From Streptomyces sp. NRRL WC-3626 (GTDB taxonomy: Bacteria > Actinomycetota > Actinomycetes > Streptomycetales > Streptomycetaceae): DNA of 64,000 bases. The DNA lies in contig NZ_JOCA01000002.1 of the NCBI RefSeq assembly GCF_000718785.1, forward strand, positions 248,001 to 312,000, in the 5' to 3' direction. This document shows positions 32,549 to 41,003 of the stretch, one piece after another. The position numbers and the translations under genes were made by a program. The stretch's first letter is position 1. Each line of letters starts with the position of its first letter. The notes beneath the pieces were generated by a model. The model searched no databases. It saw only the letters and a program-made list of their open reading frames with translations, and was not told the DNA's origin.

Positions 32549-34390
32549 ATGACGCCTCCTGATGCCCTCATGTCCGTACCTGCCGCCGGTTCCAACGCCG
32601 GACCGCGCACCAACCCCGTCGCCGACGTCCTGGCCAGCGTCATGGGGTACTTCTCTAGCCGCGACGACATGGCTCCGCAGAACGAGATCGTCACCTACGT
32701 CACCGCCGCCTACCTCGACCAGATCGACCCGACCGATCCTCCGACGCCTCGCGTGCTGGAGAAGGAGCTGCTGGCGATCGTGGGCGGGGTCGTCAAGGCC
32801 GAGAATTTCAAGGCGGCCGTGGCCGCCGAGAAGTACCCCCTGCCGAGATATCTGACGTACTGGCAGGTCGCGCAGATCCTCCTGCGTCTGCACCACGTCA
32901 TCCGGATCGCGCCCAACGCCAAGGACACCGACCGTGAGTACGACCTGCTGGCGATGTACCAGGCCGCGGGCCGCGCGCGTGGGACGTACACCACCAGCGA
33001 GGACGACATCCGCACCACGGCGCGCATGTACAACACCCAGCTGACCCTCAAGGAGTTCGCCGAGGTCCTGGCCGTTTTGCGTGAGGACAGCCCGCGTCGG
33101 CACCAGAGCACGAACCGCGACTTCATCGCCGCGCGCAACGGCATCGTCTTCTACGGCACCGAGCCGCTGGACGTCACGATCTTCGGCAAGGACTTCCACT
33201 TCGAGCCCAAGCAGGTCCACCCCTTCGACCCCGCCATCGTGCTGCTGACCAAGAACGACGTCGACTACGTGGACGACGCCCCGCGGCAGGTCATCACGCA
33301 CCCTGAGGACGGAGATTGGGAAGTCGGCGCCTGGATCGAAGAGCTCTTCGACCAGCCCGGTGACGAGGGTCTTGCCGACCTGATCTGGGAGATCATCGGC
33401 GCGATCATCCGGCCGCACGTGCGCTGGGGTAAGACCGCCTGGTTCTACTCCGAGCAGGGCAACAACGGTAAGGGCACGCTTTGCGCGCTCATGCGCAACC
33501 TCGTCGGCAGCGGCGCGCACACCTCGATTCCGCTCTCGGACTTCGGCAAGGACTTCGCGCTCGAACCGCTGGTGCGCGCCAACGCGATCATCGTCGACGA
33601 GAACGATGTCGGCACCTTCATCGACAAGGCGGCCAATCTGAAGGCGATCGTGACCAACGACGTCATCCAGATCAACCGCAAGTACCGGATGCCGATCGCC
33701 TACCAGTTCTTCGGCTTCATGGTCCAGTGCCTGAACGAGTTCCCGCGCGTGAAGGACAAGTCCGAGTCGTTCTACCGCCGGCAGCTCTTTGTGCCCTTTA
33801 CCAAGAGCTTCACCGGAGCCGAGAAGAAGTACATCAAGGACGACTACCTCCAGCGCCGCGAGGTCCTGGAGTACGTCTTCTGGTACGCGGTCAACCGCGC
33901 CGGCGCGTCATCTCCGGGTGACTACTACCAGCTCTCAGAGCCGGTGGCCACCAAGGAAGTCCTGGCCGAGTACAAGGAGGTCAACGACCCCGTGCGCGCC
34001 TTCTGGGAAGAGTTCCGCGGGCGGCTGGTCTGGGACCTGGCACCGTTCACGTTCCTCTATGACCTGTACAAGGCCTGGTTCGCCGACGTCTCGCCGTCGG
34101 GCTCCCCGGTGAGCAACAAGCAGTTCATCACTGACCTCGTGGCGATCGTCCGGCCGGATGCCCTGTGGCACTGCCCGGACAAGAACCGCAAGATCCGGCC
34201 CGGCCAGATGATGCACACCCCCGAGGTGCTTATCGCCGAGTACGAGCTGAAGAAGTGGATGCACCCGAGCTACACCGGCAGCGACCCGAAGAAGAAATCC
34301 CAGCCGATGCTGCAGGCCAACTACCGCGGCCTGCTCCGGCAGACGGGCCCATCCGCCCCGACCGACGACACCACTGACGAGCAGGACTGA
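32549..34390 (+). CDS. Primase-helicase (D5/P4-type, SF3 helicase domain)
   Basis: 613 aa. Walker A SEQGNNGKGT (about residues 302-311) and Walker B ANAIIVDEND (about 343-352), with MVQCLNEFPRVKD (sensor/C-motif region) and FYRRQLFVPF, match the D5/P4-type helicase of phages and plasmids. The N-terminal 250 residues carry the D5_N-like part; a catalytic primase motif is not obvious. It lies just downstream of the iteron array and 7 bp before the 57-aa gene, with DNA polymerase B next, so it is the likely replicative helicase/initiator of this element. Confidence 0.85.
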   Translation: MTPPDALMSVPAAGSNAGPRTNPVADVLASVMGYFSSRDDMAPQNEIVTYVTAAYLDQIDPTDPPTPRVLEKELLAIVGGVVKAENFKAAVAAEKYPLPRYLTYWQVAQILLRLHHVIRIAPNAKDTDREYDLLAMYQAAGRARGTYTTSEDDIRTTARMYNTQLTLKEFAEVLAVLREDSPRRHQSTNRDFIAARNGIVFYGTEPLDVTIFGKDFHFEPKQVHPFDPAIVLLTKNDVDYVDDAPRQVITHPEDGDWEVGAWIEELFDQPGDEGLADLIWEIIGAIIRPHVRWGKTAWFYSEQGNNGKGTLCALMRNLVGSGAHTSIPLSDFGKDFALEPLVRANAIIVDENDVGTFIDKAANLKAIVTNDVIQINRKYRMPIAYQFFGFMVQCLNEFPRVKDKSESFYRRQLFVPFTKSFTGAEKKYIKDDYLQRREVLEYVFWYAVNRAGASSPGDYYQLSEPVATKEVLAEYKEVNDPVRAFWEEFRGRLVWDLAPFTFLYDLYKAWFADVSPSGSPVSNKQFITDLVAIVRPDALWHCPDKNRKIRPGQMMHTPEVLIAEYELKKWMHPSYTGSDPKKKSQPMLQANYRGLLRQTGPSAPTDDTTDEQD

Positions 34391-34397
34391 TGCACCC

Positions 34398-34571
34398 ATG
34401 GCTAAAACGGCTGGCGCACTCGGCGAACTCACCCATGCCGTACTCGAACTCGCCCGCGGCCAAGCCCGCCTGATCACGGCGATGTCCGACGTCGAGCGCG
34501 AGCAGTGGATCACCCACCTCATCGTCCGCTCGCAGATCACGGCAGACCCCGTGGAGAGGCCCGGCTCATGA
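34398..34571 (+). CDS. Small helical protein, 57 aa
   Basis: ATG 7 bp after the helicase stop. Two helices (GELTHAVLELARGQARLITA and VEREQWITHLIVRSQI). A further 20-codon frame (34568-34630) overlaps its stop by ATGA. Position between helicase and polymerase suggests a replication accessory role; no homologue is known to me. Confidence 0.55.
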   Translation: MAKTAGALGELTHAVLELARGQARLITAMSDVEREQWITHLIVRSQITADPVERPGS

Positions 34572-34696
34572 GTGAGGCGTCCCGGCGCATGCATACCCCG
34601 CGCCGGCGCTCTCCTCACGACTCCCTCTGAGGCCGCGCGCGCCTCCTCCCCAGACGCCGGCCGTGATGGTCGGACCGACGAAAGGAGATCCCCATC

Positions 34697-37600
34697 ATGA
34701 CCACACAGCGAACACCCGTCACGGCCTCGAAGGCGCGCTTCACCTTCTACGACATCGAGTCGTTGTCGGACGTCTTCACTCTGTGCGCCTACACCCCGCG
34801 GCCGGGCAGAGCCGTCGACGACCTGGAGATCTTCTTCCTTGCCGACAACCAGCAGCTCTCCGACGCCGTGGACCCGCAGGCGCTCTATGAAGCCGTGGTG
34901 CGCTCCAACCCGGGCCTGCCCGCGGTGAGCGTCCAGCTGTGGAACCTGCGCGGCGAGCGGGGCAACCTCCGCCTCGCCGAGCTGATGGGCCTCTCGAACG
35001 CCGACCAGGTCAACGACCGCAGCGAGGTCTCGTCCTATCCGGCGAGCCTGCGCCCGGTCTGCGACACGGATCCCGAGTACGACCCGCTGAAGCACCCGTT
35101 CCTGGCCGGGTACAACTCGCTGAACTACGACATGACCATGCTCGCGCTGTACCTGATGGAGACCTTCCCGGCTCCGCACTCCGGTCGTCTTGTCCAGCCG
35201 ACCACCGCGCGCGAGATGCGCGAGCACAACGACAAACTGTTCAACGAGCACATCGAGTACATGCCCGGCTACCTCGGCTGGGACGGCCCGGCCGCCAAGA
35301 TCCGCCGCGCCATGATGCACTCGGGCCGGCACCTGGACGTCGCCCGTCTCAACGAGCTGCAGACCAAGGTGAGCCTCAAGCGCCTGCTCGGGATGCTAGG
35401 CCGCCAGATCAAGGAGTCCGACAAGCTCAGCCACGACACCTCGATCGCCGCGATCGAGGATCTCTACGAGCTGCTGGCCTACAACGTCTCCGACTGCCTG
35501 GGCCTGGCCCAGCTCTTCCAGCACCCGGCCTACGCCAGCAACTTCGACCTCAAGGCCGGTCTGCTGGCGCAGTACTCCGAGACCGTCTACGCCAAGAACG
35601 GCTCGGTGCGCCGGGACCGCCTGACCATCGACTCGTCCTCCGCGAAGTTCGTCGGCCGCATCCTCGCGCCGTACACCTCGCTGAACGACATCGAGGCCGT
35701 GTCGTTCCTCTATCCGGCCAAGGAGGTGGCCGAGAAGCAGGGCATCTCCCAGGTCAACGTGCTCGACGAGTGCGTGCGCTTCTTCGAGGACAACGTGGCC
35801 CCCGACCCTGCCAAGGACCCATCCGCGACGCCGGCACAGGCGCAGGCGCACCGCCAGTTCATGCAGGTCGTCAACTACTACCGCTCGATCGAGGGACAGA
35901 ACTTCAACGACTCCGAGGAGTACCGCGACCTGTTCGACCTCCCGGCCAAGTCCTTGCGCGAGCTGCCGAAGACCCCGAACAACGTGCCCTACTTCCACCG
36001 TGACGCCTCTCCGTCATCGTGCTTCGCCACGTTCAGCACAGGCGGCATCCACGGAGCCGAGGCAGACATGACAGTCTTCGACGCCGACTCCTTCGAGCAC
36101 CGAGAACAGGCAGCGATGATCGGCCTCGCCAAGCTCTTCTACCCGGACGCGAAGGACTTCGTCGCCGAGGCCAAGCGCCAGCACAACCTGCTCGCGCTGC
36201 CCGACGGGACGACCGTCGACAAACGGCTCGTGCTGCTGGGCTCGGACCCGAAAAGGGTGAAGTACCGCAAGTCGAAGAAGGGCGACCAGGACCAGGCCGA
36301 GCAGCTCGCGCGTGCGCAGGCCCAAGTGCCGGATCCGGCCCAGCTGCTGGACACGCAGCGCCCGGACACCGAGGCGATGCACGTGCGCCTGGCCGACGGG
36401 ACCGTGCTCGACGGCAAGATAGTCCTGGCCGTCACCTCGGCGGTCAAGGCCGTCTATCGCGATGAGCCGGCGAAGAAGGCCCCCACGCTGTTCACTGCGA
36501 AGGCCGACAAATCCACCAAGCTGCACCCGAAGTTCGCACGGACCTCGGCAGGCCTCGTCATCCATGAGGACTTCACGAGCTACTACCCGAACCTGCTGCG
36601 CAACATGAGGGCGTTCTACAACCCCGAGCTGGGCGCGGACCGCTACACGACGATCTTCTTCGAGAAGGAGCGCCTGGGCTTCGAGATGAAGAAGCCGGGT
36701 ATCTCCTCCGAGGAGAAGGCCCGGCTCACGACCCTGCGCAACGGCACCAAGCTGATCCTCAACTCGGCCTCTGGAGCTGCTGACGCCGCGCACCGGACCC
36801 CGATCAGGATGAACAACCGCACCATCTCGATGCGGATCATCGGCCAGCTGTTCAGCTGGCGGATCGGGCAGGCCCAGACGCTGGCCGGTGCGCGGATCAT
36901 CTCGACGAACACCGACGGCCTCTACTCCGTCGTCGGCGGCGAGAACGGCTTCGATGAGACCACCAACAACCGGGTGCTCGCCGAGCAGCAGGCCGCCATC
37001 GGCATCGACATCGAACCGGAGCTGATGTTCCTCATCAGCAAGGACTCGAACAACCGGCTCGAGCTGGAGTCGCCCAGTGAGGACCGGAGCGTCGCCGACA
37101 GCCCGATCATCACCGCCTCCGGCGGGACGCTGGCCTGCCACGCGGGTCCTACCCCGACGAAGTCGCTGGCCCACCCGGCCGTGATCGACTTCGCCCTGGC
37201 CCGCTACCTGCAGACCGTCGCCAGCAGGGGAGAGGAGGCTCTCGCCGAGCCGTTCGATCCTGTGCTGGGCCGGAAGATGATCGAGGAGGCGATCGACCCG
37301 GCCGATCCCGTGCGGACGCTGCTGCTGTTCCAGAACGTCCTCGCCGCCTCGCGCGGATCAATCACCTACCCGTTCGCCGCCGACCCGGTCAGCGCCGCGC
37401 CCGACCGTGACGACAACGAGGACGCCGATGCGCAGCTGGTGAACCCGCGGGCCCTGCAGATGGTCAACCGGGTCTTCATCGTCCACGACGGCACTGATGG
37501 TGCCGTGAGCCTGCACAACGCCGGCGCATGGAAGGTGAACCCGGCCAGCCAGGGCAAGCGCCGCGAGTCCGGCAGCGCCGGGGTGCGACGTGACCCGATC

Positions 37601-37870
37601 GCGCTGGAGATCCTGCGCCACCACGGGTGGGCGAAGAACCGCAGCGAGGCCAGCATCTCCGACGGCCTCACGCTGCTGCCCGATAACCAGGACGTCGTGA
37701 TCCGCCGGATCAACGGCATCGACCCGCACTGGTCGGTGATCGTCGTCAACGACGACCTCCGCGCGCTGCCGGCCGCCCGAGTCGAGCAGCTCATCGGGGC
37801 GCTCGATCTCGGCATCTACACCCGAATGCTCGACGAGACGTTCACCAAGAACTGGAAGAACGCCGCCTGA
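34697..37870 (+). CDS. Family B DNA polymerase with 3'-5' exonuclease
   Basis: 1057 aa, ATG after GAAAGGAGATCCCC. Exonuclease motifs: FYDIES (residues 17-22, D19/E21), AGYNSLNYD (Exo II) and YNVSD (Exo III). Polymerase motifs: EDFTSYYPNLL (A, about residue 625), GTKLILNSASG (B, K and NSxxG) and STNTDGLY (C, about residue 740; the usual DTD is NTD here). So both active sites are present. Plasmids rarely encode their own replicative polymerase; phages do. Whether it is protein-primed (TPR insertions) I cannot tell. Confidence 0.9.
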   Translation: MTTQRTPVTASKARFTFYDIESLSDVFTLCAYTPRPGRAVDDLEIFFLADNQQLSDAVDPQALYEAVVRSNPGLPAVSVQLWNLRGERGNLRLAELMGLSNADQVNDRSEVSSYPASLRPVCDTDPEYDPLKHPFLAGYNSLNYDMTMLALYLMETFPAPHSGRLVQPTTAREMREHNDKLFNEHIEYMPGYLGWDGPAAKIRRAMMHSGRHLDVARLNELQTKVSLKRLLGMLGRQIKESDKLSHDTSIAAIEDLYELLAYNVSDCLGLAQLFQHPAYASNFDLKAGLLAQYSETVYAKNGSVRRDRLTIDSSSAKFVGRILAPYTSLNDIEAVSFLYPAKEVAEKQGISQVNVLDECVRFFEDNVAPDPAKDPSATPAQAQAHRQFMQVVNYYRSIEGQNFNDSEEYRDLFDLPAKSLRELPKTPNNVPYFHRDASPSSCFATFSTGGIHGAEADMTVFDADSFEHREQAAMIGLAKLFYPDAKDFVAEAKRQHNLLALPDGTTVDKRLVLLGSDPKRVKYRKSKKGDQDQAEQLARAQAQVPDPAQLLDTQRPDTEAMHVRLADGTVLDGKIVLAVTSAVKAVYRDEPAKKAPTLFTAKADKSTKLHPKFARTSAGLVIHEDFTSYYPNLLRNMRAFYNPELGADRYTTIFFEKERLGFEMKKPGISSEEKARLTTLRNGTKLILNSASGAADAAHRTPIRMNNRTISMRIIGQLFSWRIGQAQTLAGARIISTNTDGLYSVVGGENGFDETTNNRVLAEQQAAIGIDIEPELMFLISKDSNNRLELESPSEDRSVADSPIITASGGTLACHAGPTPTKSLAHPAVIDFALARYLQTVASRGEEALAEPFDPVLGRKMIEEAIDPADPVRTLLLFQNVLAASRGSITYPFAADPVSAAPDRDDNEDADAQLVNPRALQMVNRVFIVHDGTDGAVSLHNAGAWKVNPASQGKRRESGSAGVRRDPIALEILRHHGWAKNRSEASISDGLTLLPDNQDVVIRRINGIDPHWSVIVVNDDLRALPAARVEQLIGALDLGIYTRMLDETFTKNWKNAA

Positions 37871-37998
37871 TCAGCTCCCCGCTCCACCATCGGACCGCAG
37901 GGTGCCGGGCCGTGCCGACACGACGCTGCTCGGGGCCCGATTCGAATTTCGGATGAAGGCGAGTCTTGCTCGCCATGGCAAGAGAATCGAGAGACGTC
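37871..37998. promoter_or_regulatory. 128-bp gap after polB with short dyads
   Basis: Contains ATTCGAAT within CCGATTCGAATTTCGGATG and a GGCGAG-N5-CTCGCC hairpin before the 17-aa leader. It may hold the promoter of the VRR-NUC gene group. Confidence 0.35.
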
Positions 37999-38052
37999 AT
38001 GTTCCAGACCACACTTCCCGTCCGCACCGTTGAGGGGGGCGACGAGTTGTGA
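37999..38052 (+). CDS. Possible 17-aa leader peptide
   Basis: MFQTTLPVRTVEGGDEL; its TGA overlaps the GTG start of the next gene (GTGA). A short coupled upstream ORF could set translation of the 105-aa gene. A second such case is found at 45466. Confidence 0.4.
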   Translation: MFQTTLPVRTVEGGDEL

Positions 38053-38366
38053 GTGCCGCGACCGACACCTCCGCCGAGGACGACGACGCCCAGGTCCAGC
38101 AGGAAAAGAACACGACCCGCGAGGGCATCCTGGTCTGCCCGGGTCAGATCTGGGAGGACCTCGACACCCGGCAGAACCAGCGCCGCGTCGTCGTCGAGTT
38201 CGTCAAAAACGGCAGGGCCCGGGTCCGGGCCCACTACGGCACGAGGCGCTCGACCATCAGCGTCTCCCGGATGCACAAGCACTCCTCGGGCTTCCGCCTC
38301 GTCGATCCCAGTGAGCTGAAGTACGGCGTGCCGACGGTCTCCTCGGACGAGACGGCACAGCGCTGA
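38049..38366 (+). CDS. Hypothetical protein, 105 aa
   Basis: GTG start. Acidic N-terminus, then a beta-rich core (GQIWEDLDTRQNQRRVVVEF, KNGRARVRA) that resembles small DNA-processing accessory proteins but fits no family I can name. Its TGA overlaps the ATG of the VRR-NUC gene (TGATG). Confidence 0.65.
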   Translation: MSAATDTSAEDDDAQVQQEKNTTREGILVCPGQIWEDLDTRQNQRRVVVEFVKNGRARVRAHYGTRRSTISVSRMHKHSSGFRLVDPSELKYGVPTVSSDETAQR

Positions 38367-38680
38367 TGGCTCGCACGCGAGAGAGCACCATCGAGGACTA
38401 TCTCCTCAGCCAGTGCCGGGCGCACGGCTTCCTGTGCCTGAAATTCGTCTCACCAGCCCGCGGGGGAGTGCCCGACCGGATCGTCGTCGCCCCCCGCGGC
38501 ACCGTGTTCGTCGAGGTCAAACGCCCCGGCGGCCAGCTGCGGAAGCTGCAACAGCTCACGCACGCCAAGCTGCGCCGCCACGGCGCCGAGGTTCACGTCG
38601 TCGACGACAAGCCGAGCGTCGACGTCTTCATCGCGCACCTCCTCAAGACCTCATCCGACCAACAGGGAGCAGCACCATGA
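38366..38680 (+). CDS. VRR-NUC domain nuclease
   Basis: 104 aa, an almost bare VRR-NUC domain: E9 region (TIEDYLLSQCR), GVPDRIVVAP (PD), FVEVKRPGGQLRKLQQ (ExK plus the R/Q helix) and GAEVHVVDD. Stand-alone VRR-NUC proteins are typical of phages, where they act on Holliday junctions or flaps. It follows polB closely and overlaps both neighbours, so it belongs to the replication/repair operon. Confidence 0.9.
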   Translation: MARTRESTIEDYLLSQCRAHGFLCLKFVSPARGGVPDRIVVAPRGTVFVEVKRPGGQLRKLQQLTHAKLRRHGAEVHVVDDKPSVDVFIAHLLKTSSDQQGAAP

Positions 38681-38970
38681 CCCACACATACATAGCCGCG
38701 GCCCGGCAACCGCAGTATGAGACCAAAGACTCCGGCCAGCGCGACGAGTTCTCCTCCGGGATGCTGCGCGAGCCCGACACCGTCTTCATCAGCCTGTACG
38801 TCGTCGGCTACGCCACCACCGTGATCGGCCTGGTAAATGGGCACATGGCGCAGATCAACGCGCAGACGGACGTCGCGCAGACGTGGTGGGCCCGCAAGCA
38901 GGGCCGCGAGAGGTGCAGCGTCCACGACGCCAACCGGCGCACGGCCCGCTGCTCGGGGCGTGCCGCATGA
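38677..38970 (+). CDS. Hypothetical protein, 97 aa
   Basis: ATGA overlap with the VRR-NUC stop. The middle part (TVFISLYVVGYATTVIGLV) is hydrophobic and could be one membrane helix; the C-terminus is basic with two Cys. No family. Confidence 0.55.
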   Translation: MTHTYIAAARQPQYETKDSGQRDEFSSGMLREPDTVFISLYVVGYATTVIGLVNGHMAQINAQTDVAQTWWARKQGRERCSVHDANRRTARCSGRAA

Positions 38971-39350
38971 GCACTCGCGATCGGATCATCAATCACCCCG
39001 GAGTGCTCGCCACTGCCGACGCAGAGATCGTCGAACTGCTGGATGCGTACCGCACTGAGGTCATCCAGAAGTGCATCGGCCGACTCCGTGCCATCCCGGT
39101 CACCTGTACCGCCCTCACCGGACCCATCTGGTACGGCACTGGCTGGAACGACGCGATCACCCAGCTCGAGGAGATCGCCGACTACCAGACGCCAGACGAC
39201 GAGGCCTACGTCGGCGAACTCGAACTGCTACGCGCCCTCGCCCTCAACGTGCGTGCCGCCGCCCGCCGAGGCGACCTCAGCCACGTCCAGCAGCTCAGCC
39301 ACCAGCATCACCAGGCTGACAAGGACGCCCGCAACAAGGTGCGGCAGTAG
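38967..39350 (+). CDS. Hypothetical protein, 127 aa, possibly extended through TAG to 39509
   Basis: ATG overlaps the previous stop. A helical protein ending NKVRQ-TAG. The reading frame stays open for 52 further codons after the TAG (NPTVINTALNEQ and onward) to a TGA at 39507-39509, with coding-like composition and no own start. The product may therefore be 180 aa if the TAG is a point mutation (CAG to TAG), an error, or read through. Confidence 0.6.
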   Translation: MSTRDRIINHPGVLATADAEIVELLDAYRTEVIQKCIGRLRAIPVTCTALTGPIWYGTGWNDAITQLEEIADYQTPDDEAYVGELELLRALALNVRAAARRGDLSHVQQLSHQHHQADKDARNKVRQ

Positions 39351-39576
39351 AACCCCACCGTCATCAACACCGCACTGAACGAGCAGGACGGACAGGTTGG
39401 CGCAGTCGAGCAGCCTGACGACCCGGTGGCAGTGCTGCAACGCGTGCGCGAAGCCCTCGGGCCCGACCCGCGCGTCCGCAACCTTCCCGCCCTGAGCACC
39501 TCGAACTGACCATCCGCTCGCCCCGAGTCGGCGCACCCGCCCGCGCCGGCCCGACTTCCACCACCAGAGGAGACCC

Positions 39577-40785
39577 ATGAACAGCCCGGTCCTGCAGGCG
39601 TTCCCGGCATTCCGGCTGCGCCCGCCCGCCGACGGCTCCGCATCGGCCGAAGTCGTCGACGCCAACGACTTAGTCGTGGGCCAGGTCGACGCCGCCGGCG
39701 GCGCCTACCGCGGCCGCGTCGGAACGGATGTCGGCCCCCGGCGCACGGACGCTCCGCGGGCGGCCGAGGACGTCGGGGTCTTCCATATCGCCCTGCACGC
39801 CACGGCCGACGCAGAGCACCAGCCGTACTCCAGTGTCTTCGAGGCCCGGGCCGCGCTCTCCCCCATTCCGCTCCAGCGCCAGGAGATCGTCGACTCCGCC
39901 GCCCGCGCCTACTTCTTCCACGCCCTGCGCCAGCCGCACGTGGCCGCGATCCTCGACGGCCTGGAGGCCATCGTGCGGGAGCACGACGCGTCCGGTACCC
40001 GCGGCGGATGCCTGCGCGTCGTCCGCCTCCTGGACCAGGTCCGTGAACCCGCCCGGGCCCTGCTCTCCGACGCCACCGGCGACGAACGTGAATGGATGGC
40101 CTTCCCCCTCGCCCGCCTGCTGGCCTTCACCGAACTGGTCACCGCCCGCCTCGGCGCCACCGCGTCGAAGCCGCCCTCCGACCTCGACGGCCCCTTCCCC
40201 GACCCTCACACCGCCGACCGGGCACTCGCCACCGCCTTCCGCACCTACCGCGACGTCCAGGCCGGCGTCCGCGCTCTCCCCTCCCTGCCGACCAGCGCCC
40301 TCCACACGCTCGGAGCGCTCGACGCAGCAGCGGCCCAGCTTCCCAGCGGTCCCTGCGCGAAGAACCGGGCCGACTGCCGAGCAGCCGCCTCCGCCCTGGA
40401 CGAACTGGCCGCCGCGGCCCGCAACGTCGAAGCCTCCGCCACTGCGGCCGAGGTCCGCACCCTGGCCCTGGAACTGTCTGCCATCGCCACCGACACCAGC
40501 GCCCGGCTGGAGGCCACGGCCCTGCTGCTCGAGGACGCCAGCCGCCACGGCAGCGTCCGCACGATCCTCACCACCCTCCACGACGCCGAGCTGGGCCCCG
40601 AGACCGACGCCGGCACCCGTTCCCTCCTCGTGGACGACAGCGAGGCCGGCCCGATCCGGCGTACGGACAACGGCCGCTGGACCGGACCCGGCATCACCGA
40701 CCCCTACCGCTCCCCCGAGGGCGCCGCGGCAGCACTCATCAACACCTTCCGCGACCGGCAGGCCACCGACCGCACCCGCGCCTGA
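39577..40785 (+). CDS. Hypothetical helical protein, 402 aa
   Basis: ATG after AGAGGAGACCC. Ala-rich and helical throughout (ARAYFFHALRQPHVAAILDG, AASALDELAAAARNVEASAT). No catalytic motif. Possibly structural or regulatory. A frame ending at 40982 (LDPSHQRADEAHARLALIQK) may be the tail of a broken gene in the 218-bp gap that follows. Confidence 0.6.
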   Translation: MNSPVLQAFPAFRLRPPADGSASAEVVDANDLVVGQVDAAGGAYRGRVGTDVGPRRTDAPRAAEDVGVFHIALHATADAEHQPYSSVFEARAALSPIPLQRQEIVDSAARAYFFHALRQPHVAAILDGLEAIVREHDASGTRGGCLRVVRLLDQVREPARALLSDATGDEREWMAFPLARLLAFTELVTARLGATASKPPSDLDGPFPDPHTADRALATAFRTYRDVQAGVRALPSLPTSALHTLGALDAAAAQLPSGPCAKNRADCRAAASALDELAAAARNVEASATAAEVRTLALELSAIATDTSARLEATALLLEDASRHGSVRTILTTLHDAELGPETDAGTRSLLVDDSEAGPIRRTDNGRWTGPGITDPYRSPEGAAAALINTFRDRQATDRTRA

Positions 40786-41003
40786 GGGCGTCCCCGACCG
40801 CCCCCTGGAGCCAACGCGCGTCACGCGGCTCGAAGCGAGGGTCGACACGAGCTGGAGACCGAGGGCGCGCAGTAAAGGTCTCGACCCCGCGCAGTGCGAC
40901 GGGGGGGCTCGACCCCTCGCACCAGAGAGCCGACGAGGCCCATGCCCGACTCGCCCTCATTCAAAAGGCCTTCCATGCCTGACCACTCACTCGAAGAGAA
41001 GGG